From NCBI RefSeq assembly GCF_022012295.1, contig NZ_JAKLTN010000001.1, forward strand, positions 620,001 through 684,000: 64,000 nucleotides of DNA. The letters are read 5' to 3'. The stretch is from Dechloromonas hankyongensis (lineage in GTDB: Bacteria; Pseudomonadota; Gammaproteobacteria; Burkholderiales; Rhodocyclaceae). The notes under the pieces are model-generated. The model did no database searches, was not told the DNA's origin, and worked only from the letters and a program-made list of their open reading frames with translations. Below are positions 8,901 through 16,062 of the stretch, in pieces. A program made the position numbers and the translations under genes. The number at the start of each line of letters is the position of its first letter. The stretch's first letter is position 1.

Positions 8901-10923
8901 GCTGGCTGCGCACCGCCGAGGCGGACTGCATGGTGCGGTCGCGCAGGCGCTGCAGCGAATCGGCGCTGGCATTGCGGGCCGAGTCCTGCCATGCGCTGCT
9001 GTTGGCTTCGCCGTAGCCGCCGGAAATACCGAGCAGCGCGCCGAAATTGAAGCCCTGATAGGAGCCGTTGCCGGCCGCACCGGTGCCGACGCCCACCCCG
9101 GCCGTGGTGCTGCGCGAGCCGCCGCGCGACGATTCGGTGATGGCGCCCTTGACCACCTCGCTAAGATCCCGGTCGCGGCCGAGCGAGGTCGACAGGTCCT
9201 CGCTAACGCGGGTGTTTTCGTCCTGCGAGGCTTCCTCGCGCCGTTCCCAGTCGATGATCGAGATCAGGCGCTTCTGGCCCGGCGCCAGCGGCACGCTGTA
9301 GAGCAGGTCGCCGAGCGAATAGCCGTCGGAGTACCAGACCTGCTTGAAGTGCAGCAGGTGGCCATGGGCGATTTCGGCGGCCTGGTAGAAATGCGGGGTT
9401 TCGTCCCAATCGACGGGGTTGCTGGCCGACAGCCGGGCGCGGCCGCCGGTTTTCTGGGCGTCGCGGGCGGCCTGCAGGGCTTGCTCGCGGGCCAGTTCCT
9501 CGCGGCGGGCGGCCAGTGCGGCGGCGGCTGCCGCAGCGGCATTGCGGGCCGCGGTGACGCGGGCGTTGGCCGCCGCGATGGCGGCTGCATTGTCGTCGCC
9601 GGAACGGCTGGCCAGGGTGAGCAGGGAGCGGGCGAGATTCCAGCAGTCGGTGTACAGGGTTTGGGCATTCGTCCTGTTCTGCCAGACATTGGTGATCGCC
9701 TTGGTGCCTGAAACCGGCCCGGACAGCATGTCGACAATGGCTTGCGCCACCGGGCTGGTATTGCCCAGCTTGATGATTTCGGCGGCCAGATTGGCCTTGA
9801 CGTTGGCTTCCGGCTTGCCGATGTTTTCCTCGATCAGGTTTTCGATATAACCGCGCTGGGTCTCCAGCGTCATGATCACATCCCGCCGCAGTTGCCACTC
9901 GGTGCCGCCCTGGCCGGCGTTAGAAGCGATACGCGCGGCGTCGGCCATAGCGGCGGCCACGGCGGCTGCTGTAGCGGCCACATCCGCTTCCAGCGACGCC
10001 AGCAGGGCGCTTGAGCCGGCGGCCGGCCGGGCGAAACCGTCGTCCTGGCTGAAGCCGACGATGCCCGGTTCGGTGGTGCGGACCACGGTGTAGAAGCTGA
10101 ATTCCTCGATGGCCCGGTTGGGCACGTTGAAATTGACGCAGCCGCCGGTGCCCAGGTCGGTCGAGTAGGTGCCCGGCGAATTCTCGATGTCGCCTTGCGT
10201 CGGGGTGCGCGGCGTTTCCTGGCCGCCGCATCCGCAGTCGCCGCCTTCCCGGGTGGCCTCGGCCGGCAGGTCGATGAGCAGGATCATGTCGGCGGGAATG
10301 TGGCCGTTCTCCAGCACCAGCGGGATGTGTTGGCCCAGGCCATCGACCAGGGCGTAGGCCGAGGCGAAGGTGCGGATGGGGACCATGCCGCCGAAGGTGC
10401 CCGTCGCATCGGCGCGGGTGACGAGTTGCGGGATTTCGCTCTGCCTGGCGTCGTCGACTACGCCGACGAGGATGACCTGGATGGCGCTCACCATCCCCTT
10501 TCCGGCGCGATCCACGACCCGGCCGCGCACGCGCCGCTCGGTCGGCTCGATGGGGCTTGTATTCTCCGGGCCGACGGCGGCCAGCCGTCCGCTCTTGACG
10601 CGAATGGCGATCTCCTTGGCCAGCGCTTCGATGGGAAAATCGGCCTGCCCGATCAGCGCGCCGGACGGGCTGAAGACCGAGAAGTTCAGGCTGCTCTCGG
10701 CGAAGTTCACCTTGAGGGGGAGCGGGATCACGAAATGGCCCTTGGCATCGGTGCGCGCCGAAAGCTGGCCGGGGCGAGCGGGGGCGACGGGTTGCTCGTC
10801 CAGCTTCTCCAGGCTGGGCTTCATGAGACGATCCTTGACGCGGTAAGGCGCTTCGACCCGGCAGTCGCCGAGCGGGGCTGCCTTGTCGTCGCAGATGAGA
10901 TGGCCCTTGATGACTGCGCTCAT
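5923..10923 (-). CDS. Giant modular protein with C-terminal GH25 muramidase domain
   Basis: 1666 residues without a signal peptide or clear membrane anchor. Visible parts: two beta-rich segments at about 1-110 and 128-222 resembling carboxypeptidase-regulatory/transthyretin-like domains; a Cys/Gly patch (GGDCGCGGQ, 227-235); Ala-rich coiled coils near 304-336 and 445-490; a conserved-looking core at about 500-800 with a Gly/Ser tract (600-642) and NHNHCHAM at 698-704; a proline stretch (VPPPPFPERPRPRP) near 800; a hydrophobic Gly/Ala segment at about 830-870; a helical linker; and a GH25 lysozyme-like domain from about 1420 to 1650. The GH25 part has DGIDASV (Asp1427), RAAFG, GAYQFF and the catalytic LDLE pair (Asp1517, Glu1519). 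GH25 enzymes cleave the MurNAc-GlcNAc bond of peptidoglycan. The rest I do not recognise. It is monocistronic behind its own promoter, and converges with cobQ. Possible roles (inference): lytic effector, phage-tail-like particle component, or intracellular lysis protein. Confidence 0.75.
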   Translation of the reverse strand: MSAVIKGHLICDDKAAPLGDCRVEAPYRVKDRLMKPSLEKLDEQPVAPARPGQLSARTDAKGHFVIPLPLKVNFAESSLNFSVFSPSGALIGQADFPIEALAKEIAIRVKSGRLAAVGPENTSPIEPTERRVRGRVVDRAGKGMVSAIQVILVGVVDDARQSEIPQLVTRADATGTFGGMVPIRTFASAYALVDGLGQHIPLVLENGHIPADMILLIDLPAEATREGGDCGCGGQETPRTPTQGDIENSPGTYSTDLGTGGCVNFNVPNRAIEEFSFYTVVRTTEPGIVGFSQDDGFARPAAGSSALLASLEADVAATAAAVAAAMADAARIASNAGQGGTEWQLRRDVIMTLETQRGYIENLIEENIGKPEANVKANLAAEIIKLGNTSPVAQAIVDMLSGPVSGTKAITNVWQNRTNAQTLYTDCWNLARSLLTLASRSGDDNAAAIAAANARVTAARNAAAAAAAALAARREELAREQALQAARDAQKTGGRARLSASNPVDWDETPHFYQAAEIAHGHLLHFKQVWYSDGYSLGDLLYSVPLAPGQKRLISIIDWERREEASQDENTRVSEDLSTSLGRDRDLSEVVKGAITESSRGGSRSTTAGVGVGTGAAGNGSYQGFNFGALLGISGGYGEANSSAWQDSARNASADSLQRLRDRTMQSASAVRSQRATVVRAVRQGEAVRATTEVIANHNHCHAMTVQYFEVLRHLKLTQELVNVQECLFVPLPMTTFDLAKTLRWRNELATYLKRTTLNPAFDAARRVQTNWSDVDYPNQQYADERIDSISGEFLLTVIVPPPPFPERPRPRPEDTLEQTAKAVNEATNPTTGVLGILLAVATGGASLVTGLATNAAINATSAASKGARALAEDYYAELDPQRRYDRFNQEVVPGVVESFVNLLSLEIKVRGQSPVRIDGADFTLVSSYQPGIPLAVALRANLDGRFKRSDIEQIVLKSTVPLPPSFRAIVNSARLSYRTPRFEHRLVDDPRVNDDLESPVATAVFTNVFDLRIEAVNVGQQRGVTLYAPLDQWEQLNPRNEDRRLTAELVAHLNDNFEYYHHAIWWTMDPNRRYMLLDGYYAPNSDNRSVASVVENRLIGIVGNSLILPVASGVRLDPRFRPNKDGNWIDLLGFYQPPIPLPATRISLPTKGVFAEAVMGNCNSCEEIDESRFWRWEQSPIDEPPAINALSTDSRRSDTGSLQAKDMPAPLVAIQTTPTAPDAGGVKVVLDALGKSVFTDITGLEGTQKNAAAAYQQALDSAYKFGKEASTLAQQAAMLNSLDKSMSAIDKAEAGGKIDADKAKQLRTTALEQIVGTKAEDAKAPANVKKRLDVISDAIKSDAITSTDGRAHSNAVLKNLAGESPASESDTAISNAIKKASPENASLLKAQTPDGASIELVQAKGGQKAPSIIYGSPANNLVDGIDASVGDIGWETVAESGIRFAFIRAAFGANKVAKGNQFRAWFMDNWRSMRDTGLIRGAYQFFRPSEDAGEQAEEFMNLVGPLRPGDLPPVLDLEIDPYDPTYIADHTKIIGPHTMASYLTAVEVWLNLIEQHYKVRPIIYTSKKFWADATNDDARFIDYPLWVCSVNLDKSRPTAPNFPAPWGDWDFWQYAIDVPSNDDLVPGVKGTTDLNLFNGDDLALARFARFTVIGPDSKTIDGGTA

Positions 10924-10950
10924 GTCATGTCTCCTCGTTGGGTATCCCGG

Positions 10951-10966
10951 TGACCGTGTGCGGTCA
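10951..10966. promoter_or_regulatory. Inverted repeat TGACCG-N4-CGGTCA, possible operator
   Basis: A perfect 6+6 base palindrome with a 4-base spacer lies between the proposed promoter and the start of the giant GH25 gene, about 13 bases downstream of the -10 box. That is a typical place for a repressor site or a small 5' hairpin. No regulator can be named. Confidence 0.35.
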
Positions 10967-10978
10967 ACTCATTGGATC

Positions 10979-11006
10979 ATCCTAGTATGTTGTAGGAATT
11001 TGACAA
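10979..11006 (-). promoter_or_regulatory. Candidate sigma70 promoter for the giant GH25 gene
   Basis: On the minus strand TTGTCA (11001-11006) and TAGGAT (10979-10984) are separated by 16 bases in a locally AT-rich patch, 55 bases before the start codon. A GAGGAG ribosome site (10931-10936) follows before the ATG. Confidence 0.45.
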
Positions 11007-11190
11007 CGACATTTTGTAGGAGGTGGCGGCGGCGCCCGGTTGCCCGATCGGATGTGCCGGCCGTGCTGGAAACCCTGAGAAACCAGAGAGGACGGGGATC
11101 GTCGCCCGCGCCGTTCGCGGCGCGAGCGATCCCGGCCTGGGCTGCTATCGACCCGCCGGAGCGGCGTGCTCCGCTGTATGCGGGGGCGGT

Positions 11191-12546
11191 CTAGGCGTCC
11201 GCCCGGGGTGTTTCGTCGTGATGGATACGCTTGAGCGCAACCTGTTTCTGGATATTGCGGAAATCCTGCTCCCGGCCGTGCAGGGCGTAGTGCTTGCGCA
11301 TCGCGCCGAAGCTTTTTTTGGCTTCCTCACCGACGAGCAAGGCCTTGGCCTGGGTGTCGGCAAGTTCGTGGTCGCCGAGGGACAGGGCACTGCGCAGGAT
11401 GTCGAGGCGGCTGTTGGCGCCCAGGTGGGCCGACATCAGGGCCGGCCGCAAGCCGACAAAGCGCGGCTTGCCGCGCCCCGGCGAACTGACCGCCAGCAGG
11501 GCGGCGTAGCTGGCTTGCTCGTCCAGAGCCAGATTCTGCACGTCCGATTCCTTGAGGCCGATCAGCGTTTTCTCGGCCGAGATCAGGTCCCTGGCGTCGA
11601 TCTGGCTGCGCGCCAGGGCCAGGCGGTCCTCGGGGGTCACCGCGCCGGGCATGGTGTCGTTGGCGACGATGTCGCTCATCACCGCCCGGGCTGTTTCGGT
11701 GTCGCCATTCAACGTTGCCGCTTCGGCCAGTTGCCGCTTGCGCAGGTAATTGCGCGGCGTCTTCTTGGCGACTTCGTCGAGTATCTGTTGCGCTTCGCCA
11801 TGCTCGCCCTGCGCCATGCAGATATTGGCCTTGAGGTCGGAGGCTTCGAAGAAGGTAGGAGTGCTGGCAACGACGCGGTCGATTTCCTCGCGCGCCTCAT
11901 CGAGGCGGTTCTGGCGATGCAGGGAGCGGGCAACGCCGGCCCGGGCCCAGGGGAATTCGTAGTTTTCGAGGATGTCGCGATAGGCCGCCTCGGCCCCTTC
12001 GGCGTCGCCGCTGATCAGCATCACCTCGGCCTGCTGGCGACAAATCTCGAAACGGTAGGGGCGGCCGGCTTCGCTGGCGCGGTGCTGTTCGAGGATGGCC
12101 AGGGCGTTGGCGAACTCCTGCCTGCGCTTCTCCTGGTAATACTCCCGGAAGAACTCCTTCTTGGCCATGATGCGGTCCAGCCGCAGGAGCAGCTTGTCCG
12201 GCGAGAAGGGCTTGATGATGTAGTCGTCGGGGACCAGTTCGACGGCCGACACGACCTGTTCGTAGGATTGTTCGCCGGTGACCATCATGAAGATCATTTC
12301 GTCGGCCAACAGGTTGAAACGGCGCAGTTCCTCGAGCAGTTGCTGGCCGGACCGGCCATCGCCGAGGACGTAGTCGCACAGGATGATGTCCGGCGTGTTG
12401 TTGCGGATGCGGTAGATGGCGTCCTGGTAATTGGAGGCGAATTCGACGGCGAAGGCGCCTATGGTCTGGGCGACGGTGCGCAGTGCTTCGCGTGCCATCG
12501 GCTGGTCGTCGATGACCAGGAAGCGCTTTTTGGAGTAGTCGCTCAT
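11191..12546 (-). CDS. Response regulator with REC domain and TPR-like repeats
   Basis: 451 residues. The first 125 form a receiver domain with acidic pair Asp13/Asp14, phospho-acceptor Asp58 (IILCDYVLGD), Thr90 and Lys112 (IIKPFSP). The remainder is helical with TPR-like pairs (GDAEGAEAAYRDILE, NRLDEAREEIDRVVA, GEHGEAQQILDEVA) and lacks a DNA-binding or enzymatic output domain, so it probably acts by protein-protein contact. Its ATG shares one base with the stop of the histidine kinase gene upstream (TAATG), which makes the pair an obvious two-component operon. The input and target are not visible. Confidence 0.85.
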   Translation of the reverse strand: MSDYSKKRFLVIDDQPMAREALRTVAQTIGAFAVEFASNYQDAIYRIRNNTPDIILCDYVLGDGRSGQQLLEELRRFNLLADEMIFMMVTGEQSYEQVVSAVELVPDDYIIKPFSPDKLLLRLDRIMAKKEFFREYYQEKRRQEFANALAILEQHRASEAGRPYRFEICRQQAEVMLISGDAEGAEAAYRDILENYEFPWARAGVARSLHRQNRLDEAREEIDRVVASTPTFFEASDLKANICMAQGEHGEAQQILDEVAKKTPRNYLRKRQLAEAATLNGDTETARAVMSDIVANDTMPGAVTPEDRLALARSQIDARDLISAEKTLIGLKESDVQNLALDEQASYAALLAVSSPGRGKPRFVGLRPALMSAHLGANSRLDILRSALSLGDHELADTQAKALLVGEEAKKSFGAMRKHYALHGREQDFRNIQKQVALKRIHHDETPRADA

Positions 12547-13154
12547 TACGGCAGCCGCAATTCGAAACGAGCGCCACCGAGGCCGGCGCCGTTGTTCAGG
12601 GTGAGCTGGCCTTGCCGTCCCCGGCGAGAATGCAGTGCGGCCAGGCGCTGGGCGACCATCAGTCCGGTGCCGAAGCTGGGGGGCAGGGTGGCGAAACCTT
12701 CTCCGTCGTCTTCGACGCTGATCAGCAGCCAGCCCTCGTCGAGGCGGGCATCGAGATGCACCTTGCCCCGGGCATGGCGGCCGGCGTTCTGGATGGCGTT
12801 GTTGAGCATGTCGGTGACCAGGTCGCGGTCGAGCAGCCATTCGTCGACAACGGTGCAGGTGGCGGTCAGGGCGATACCGGTCCGGGCCAGGTGTTTTTTT
12901 TGATCGAGTAGCGCCTCGTCGCACAGGTCGCCGACGATGACCGGGGTGACCGCCGGCGTGGCACTGTCGCGCAGCACGCTGTAGGCAGCCAGGGTGCGCG
13001 ACAGGCGGTGGCCTGCCGTTTCGATGGCATAGCGGGCTTCGCCCAGCTCGATGCCGTGCTTGGCCTCGGCGGCGGCGATCAGCGACTCGGCGACGAACAG
13101 TTGGTTCTTGGCGTCGTGGACGCCGGAAGCCAGAACATCCAGCAAGGTGTGCAT
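12546..13154 (-). CDS. Small soluble histidine kinase without sensor domain
   Basis: 202 residues, no membrane segment and no PAS/GAF input. It begins almost at the phospho-acceptor helix: His13 in VHDAKNQL, then an N-box (DMLNNAIQNAGRHA), a G1 box (VEDDGEGFA) and a G2-like GTGLMVAQRL of the HATPase fold. It is coupled by overlap to the REC-TPR gene. The HDxxNxL type of His box resembles HisKA_3/Hpt-like kinases that need a partner for input. A stand-alone role as phosphatase or phosphorelay node is equally possible. Confidence 0.82.
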   Translation of the reverse strand: MHTLLDVLASGVHDAKNQLFVAESLIAAAEAKHGIELGEARYAIETAGHRLSRTLAAYSVLRDSATPAVTPVIVGDLCDEALLDQKKHLARTGIALTATCTVVDEWLLDRDLVTDMLNNAIQNAGRHARGKVHLDARLDEGWLLISVEDDGEGFATLPPSFGTGLMVAQRLAALHSRRGRQGQLTLNNGAGLGGARFELRLP

Positions 13155-13216
13155 TTAGGTGTCCCTCCAATGACATCTGATGTGTCTTGGCGGGAAGGAT
13201 ACCGCTGTTTGAGGCT

Positions 13217-13780
13217 TCAGGCGGAAGTGGGGGGCGCTTTCAGGATGAGCGGTAGTCCGGCGGCGACCAGCGTCACCCGCTCGCAAACGGCGGCGACGCG
13301 CTGGTTCAGACGGCCCTGCTCATCGGTGAACAGGCGCGATACCGGGTGCATGGGCACGATGCCCCAGCCCACTTCGTTGGAAACCAGGATGATGCGGCCC
13401 GGCAATTGCGGCAGGGCTTCGATCAGGGCCGCGGTCTGTTCGCGGAACAGCGGGCAGTCGATGGAAGCCCCGGCGTCGGCCTGGGTGGCGGCCTGGCCGG
13501 CGAAGAGCAGGTTGGACAGCCACAGGGTCAGGCAATCGACCAGCAGGCAGGTGTCCGGCGCCGCCAGTTCGCGCAGGCGCTGCGGCAGGTGCAGGGTTTC
13601 CTCGACGCAGCCCCATGCGGCCGGCCGCCGTTCGCGATGATGGGCGACACGGCGGGCCATCTCGCTGTCCAGCGCCTGGGCGGTGGCGACGTAGATGACC
13701 TTGAGGCCAGATTCTTGGGCGTGTTGTTCGGCAAGCTGGCTTTTGCCCGAACGGGCGCCGCCGAGGATCAGTTCTTTCAT
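13217..13780 (-). CDS. cobU: Adenosylcobinamide kinase/guanylyltransferase CobU
   Basis: Bifunctional enzyme phosphorylating adenosylcobinamide and transferring GMP to give AdoCbi-GDP. The 187-residue protein has the Walker A motif right after the start (LILGGARSGKSQLAE), VIYVATAQALD, the HRERRPAAWG segment holding the guanylated His, LVDCLTLWLSNLL and SNEVGWGIVP. The ATG at 13780 gives the family-standard start; an ATG nine bases upstream is possible and no strong ribosome site separates them. It diverges from the riboswitch that precedes cobT. Confidence 0.94.
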   Translation of the reverse strand: MKELILGGARSGKSQLAEQHAQESGLKVIYVATAQALDSEMARRVAHHRERRPAAWGCVEETLHLPQRLRELAAPDTCLLVDCLTLWLSNLLFAGQAATQADAGASIDCPLFREQTAALIEALPQLPGRIILVSNEVGWGIVPMHPVSRLFTDEQGRLNQRVAAVCERVTLVAAGLPLILKAPPTSA

Positions 13781-13820
13781 GGCCGGCATTTTGGGTGAAG
13801 GCCGCCATGGCGGCAACCGG

Positions 13821-13826
13821 TATAAT
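13821..13826 (+). promoter_or_regulatory. -10 box ahead of the cobT riboswitch
   Basis: A perfect TATAAT starts about 20 bases before the conserved riboswitch body. No good -35 hexamer is visible at the right distance, so only the -10 element is proposed. Confidence 0.4.
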
Positions 13827-13841
13827 CGCCGCTTCGACAAT

Positions 13842-13986
13842 ACGGAACCCGGTGCGAGTTGAACTCAATTCCGGGGCGGGCCCGCCGCTGTAATCGGGGA
13901 CGGCCGCTGCAAGATGTCACTGCCATGGGGAAACAGACCCGGCGGGAAGGCGCAGCGGTATGGACGATCCGAAAGCCAGAAGACGT
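13842..13986 (+). promoter_or_regulatory. Cobalamin riboswitch upstream of cobT
   Basis: Contains GGTGC, AATTCCGGGGCGGG, CCGCTGTAATCGGGGACG, the GATGTCACTG element (GCCACTG-box equivalent), GGCGGGAAGGCGCAGCGG and the terminal GAAAGCCAGAAGAC box, all in the order of adenosylcobalamin riboswitches. It is followed about 145 bases later by an intrinsic terminator, and controls cobT-cobS and, through the inserted TIR-like gene, perhaps cobC. Confidence 0.94.
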
Positions 13987-14130
13987 GTCGAAACAGAAAG
14001 CGCCAACAAAATGATCCTGGCGTCGTTGTGCCGCCTTGCCGTACGCCTTGTACTGTCTTCGGCGGCACGCCTGGCCAGGACCGCTTCGCTCCATGTTGTT
14101 GGCGTTTCTTGAAAATTGAAGCCTGTGGAC

Positions 14131-14183
14131 AGGGCTTCGCGGCAGCGTTCGGAAAAACGTCGCCGCGAAGCCCTTTTGCTTTT
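14131..14183 (+). terminator. Intrinsic terminator between riboswitch and cobT (expression platform)
   Basis: A 13-bp perfect stem (AGGGCTTCGCGGC with its complement at 14162-14174) closes an 18-base loop and is followed by TTTTGCTTTT, ending ten bases before the cobT ATG. An upstream GTGCCGCC/GGCGGCAC pair (about 14028-14070) may be the competing structure. This fits transcription attenuation by the cobalamin riboswitch. Confidence 0.75.
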
Positions 14184-14193
14184 GGAGAATCGG

Positions 14194-15243
14194 ATGCATT
14201 CGTTTGAAATTAAGGTCCCCAACCGGGACATCGAAACTGCCCTGCAGCACAAGATCGACCGCAAGACCAAACCGCTCGGCGCGCTCGGCCTGCTCGAAAA
14301 GACCGCGCGCAAGATCGGCCTGATCCAGCAGACGCTGACCCCCAGCCTGAACAATCCGCAAATGCTGGTCTTCGCCGGCGACCACGGTGCTGCCAAGGCA
14401 GGCGTGTCGGCCTACCCGCAGGACGTGACCTGGCAGATGGTCGAAAATTTCCTGGCCGGCGGCGCGGCGATCAACGTCTTCGCTCGCCAGAACGGCTTCG
14501 GCCTGTCGGTGGTCGATGCCGGCGTGGCGCACGATTTTGGTGGCCAGCGCGACGGGCTGATCGACCTAAAGATCGCTCCCGGCACCGCCAACTACATCGA
14601 GCAGCCGGCGATGACCGCCGCCCAGTGCGCCCAGGCCATCGAGCAGGGCGCCGGCATCGTCCGTGGGCTGGCCGCCGCTGGCTGCAATGTCGTCGGCTTC
14701 GGCGAAATGGGCATCGGCAACACGGCGTCCGCCTCGCTGCTCACCCACTGCCTGACCGGCCTGCCGCTGGCCGAATGCGTCGGGCGCGGCACCGGGCTGG
14801 ACGACGCCGGTCTTGCCCGCAAGCAGGATCTGCTCGAAACGGCGCTGGTCCGCTACCGCAATGGCGGCGGCGACAACGATCCGTTCACCGTGCTGGCCGA
14901 ATTCGGCGGCTTCGAGATCGCCACCATGGTCGGCGCCATGCTGGCTGCTGCCGAAGCGAAGATGGTGCTGCTCATCGACGGTTTCATCGTCGGTTCCGCC
15001 GCCCTGGTCGCCTCCTGCCTGGCCCCGGCCCTGCTCGACTACTGCGTCTTCTGCCACCGCTCGGCCGAAGCCGGCCACCGCACGCAACTGCTCGCCATGG
15101 GCGCCGAACCGCTGCTCGACCTCGGCCTGCGCCTCGGTGAAGGCACCGGTGCCGCGCTGGCCTACCCGCTGGTCCAGGCGGCGGTGAATTTCCTTAACGA
15201 AATGGCCAGTTTCGAGTCGGCCGGCGTGTCGGACAAGGAATAG
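14194..15243 (+). CDS. cobT: Nicotinate-nucleotide--dimethylbenzimidazole phosphoribosyltransferase CobT
   Basis: Makes alpha-ribazole phosphate from nicotinate mononucleotide and DMB, the product of bluB in this window. The 349-residue length is standard. Visible motifs: [12 protein letters not shown] near the N-terminus, [30 protein letters not shown] and the C-terminal [18 protein letters not shown] with the catalytic Glu. TTGGAG lies just before the ATG; the frame extends 26 codons upstream through the terminator hairpin, which argues against a longer start. Confidence 0.96.
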   Translation: MHSFEIKVPNRDIETALQHKIDRKTKPLGALGLLEKTARKIGLIQQTLTPSLNNPQMLVFAGDHGAAKAGVSAYPQDVTWQMVENFLAGGAAINVFARQNGFGLSVVDAGVAHDFGGQRDGLIDLKIAPGTANYIEQPAMTAAQCAQAIEQGAGIVRGLAAAGCNVVGFGEMGIGNTASASLLTHCLTGLPLAECVGRGTGLDDAGLARKQDLLETALVRYRNGGGDNDPFTVLAEFGGFEIATMVGAMLAAAEAKMVLLIDGFIVGSAALVASCLAPALLDYCVFCHRSAEAGHRTQLLAMGAEPLLDLGLRLGEGTGAALAYPLVQAAVNFLNEMASFESAGVSDKE

Positions 15244-15250
15244 TCCCGCG

Positions 15251-15288
15251 TTTCCGCCTCCCGTTAGGGCTCCTGCGGGAGGCGGAAA
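15251..15288. terminator. 13-bp stem-loop between cobT and cobS
   Basis: Perfect inverted repeat TTTCCGCCTCCCG / CGGGAGGCGGAAA with a 12-base loop. There is no good T-run behind it, so it may be an mRNA-processing or stability hairpin rather than a full terminator, because cobS starts 16 bases later in the same direction. Confidence 0.5.
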
Positions 15289-15303
15289 TCCGGAATTTTC
15301 AAA

Positions 15304-16062
15304 ATGATCCGTCGCGAACTCGAATATTTCTTCGGCGCCATCCGCTTCTTTACGCGGCTGCCAGTCCCCGGCTGGGTCGGCCATTCGGCCGACGCGCTGA
15401 ACCATTCGGCGCGCTATTTCCCGGCCGTCGGCCTGGTGGTCGGCGGCATCGGCGCGCTGGTCTACTGGCTGGCCCTGCATGTCTGGCCGCAACCAGTGGC
15501 CGTGCTGCTGTCGATGGCGGCGACTCTCTACGCTACCGGCGGCTTCCACGAGGACGGCCTGTCGGATACCGCCGACGGCCTCGGCGGTGGCTGGGACAAA
15601 CAGCGCATCCTCGACATCATGAAAGACTCCCGCGTCGGCAGCTACGGCGTCATCGCCATGGTGCTGGCGCTGCTCGGCAAGTTCGTGCTGCTGTCGTCGC
15701 TCGCCCCAGCACTGGTGCCCTGGGCCTTGCTTGCCGGCCACGCCGTTTCCCGCTTCTGTGCCACTACGCTGCTGGCGAGCATGGATTACGTCCGCGAGGA
15801 TGCTTCAAGCAAGGCTAGGCCGCTGGCGACGCGTATGTCAGGCGGCAATCTGCTGGTAGCGCTATGTTTCGCCGCAGCCCCGCTGGTGTTGTTGCCATGG
15901 TGGAAAGCGCTGGTCGGGGTGGCGTTGGCTGCCATGGCGACGCTGTGGCTGGCCGGGAAATTCCGACGTTGGCTGGGGGGCTATACCGGGGATTGTCTGG
16001 GGGCAGTGCAGCAGGTGGCGGAGATTGGGTTTTACCTGGGTGTGGTAATAAATTTGGCATAA
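15304..16062 (+). CDS. cobS: Adenosylcobinamide-GDP ribazoletransferase CobS
   Basis: Membrane enzyme that completes the nucleotide loop by joining AdoCbi-GDP and alpha-ribazole (phosphate). The 252-residue protein shows the N-terminal FFGAIRFFTRLPVPGW signature, the acidic motif GGFHEDGLSDTADGLGGG, MKDSRVGSYG, and the C-terminal GGYTGDCLGAVQQVAEI signature, plus several hydrophobic helices. It is the last gene before the AT-rich insert; the original order cobT-cobS-cobC is interrupted only by that insert. Confidence 0.96.
   Translation: MIRRELEYFFGAIRFFTRLPVPGWVGHSADALNHSARYFPAVGLVVGGIGALVYWLALHVWPQPVAVLLSMAATLYATGGFHEDGLSDTADGLGGGWDKQRILDIMKDSRVGSYGVIAMVLALLGKFVLLSSLAPALVPWALLAGHAVSRFCATTLLASMDYVREDASSKARPLATRMSGGNLLVALCFAAAPLVLLPWWKALVGVALAAMATLWLAGKFRRWLGGYTGDCLGAVQQVAEIGFYLGVVINLA

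Noticed and set aside
6082..9711. A 1209-codon plus-strand open frame
   Set aside because: It is antisense to the giant GH25 gene, has no ribosome site or family motif, and follows GC-rich third positions of the real gene.
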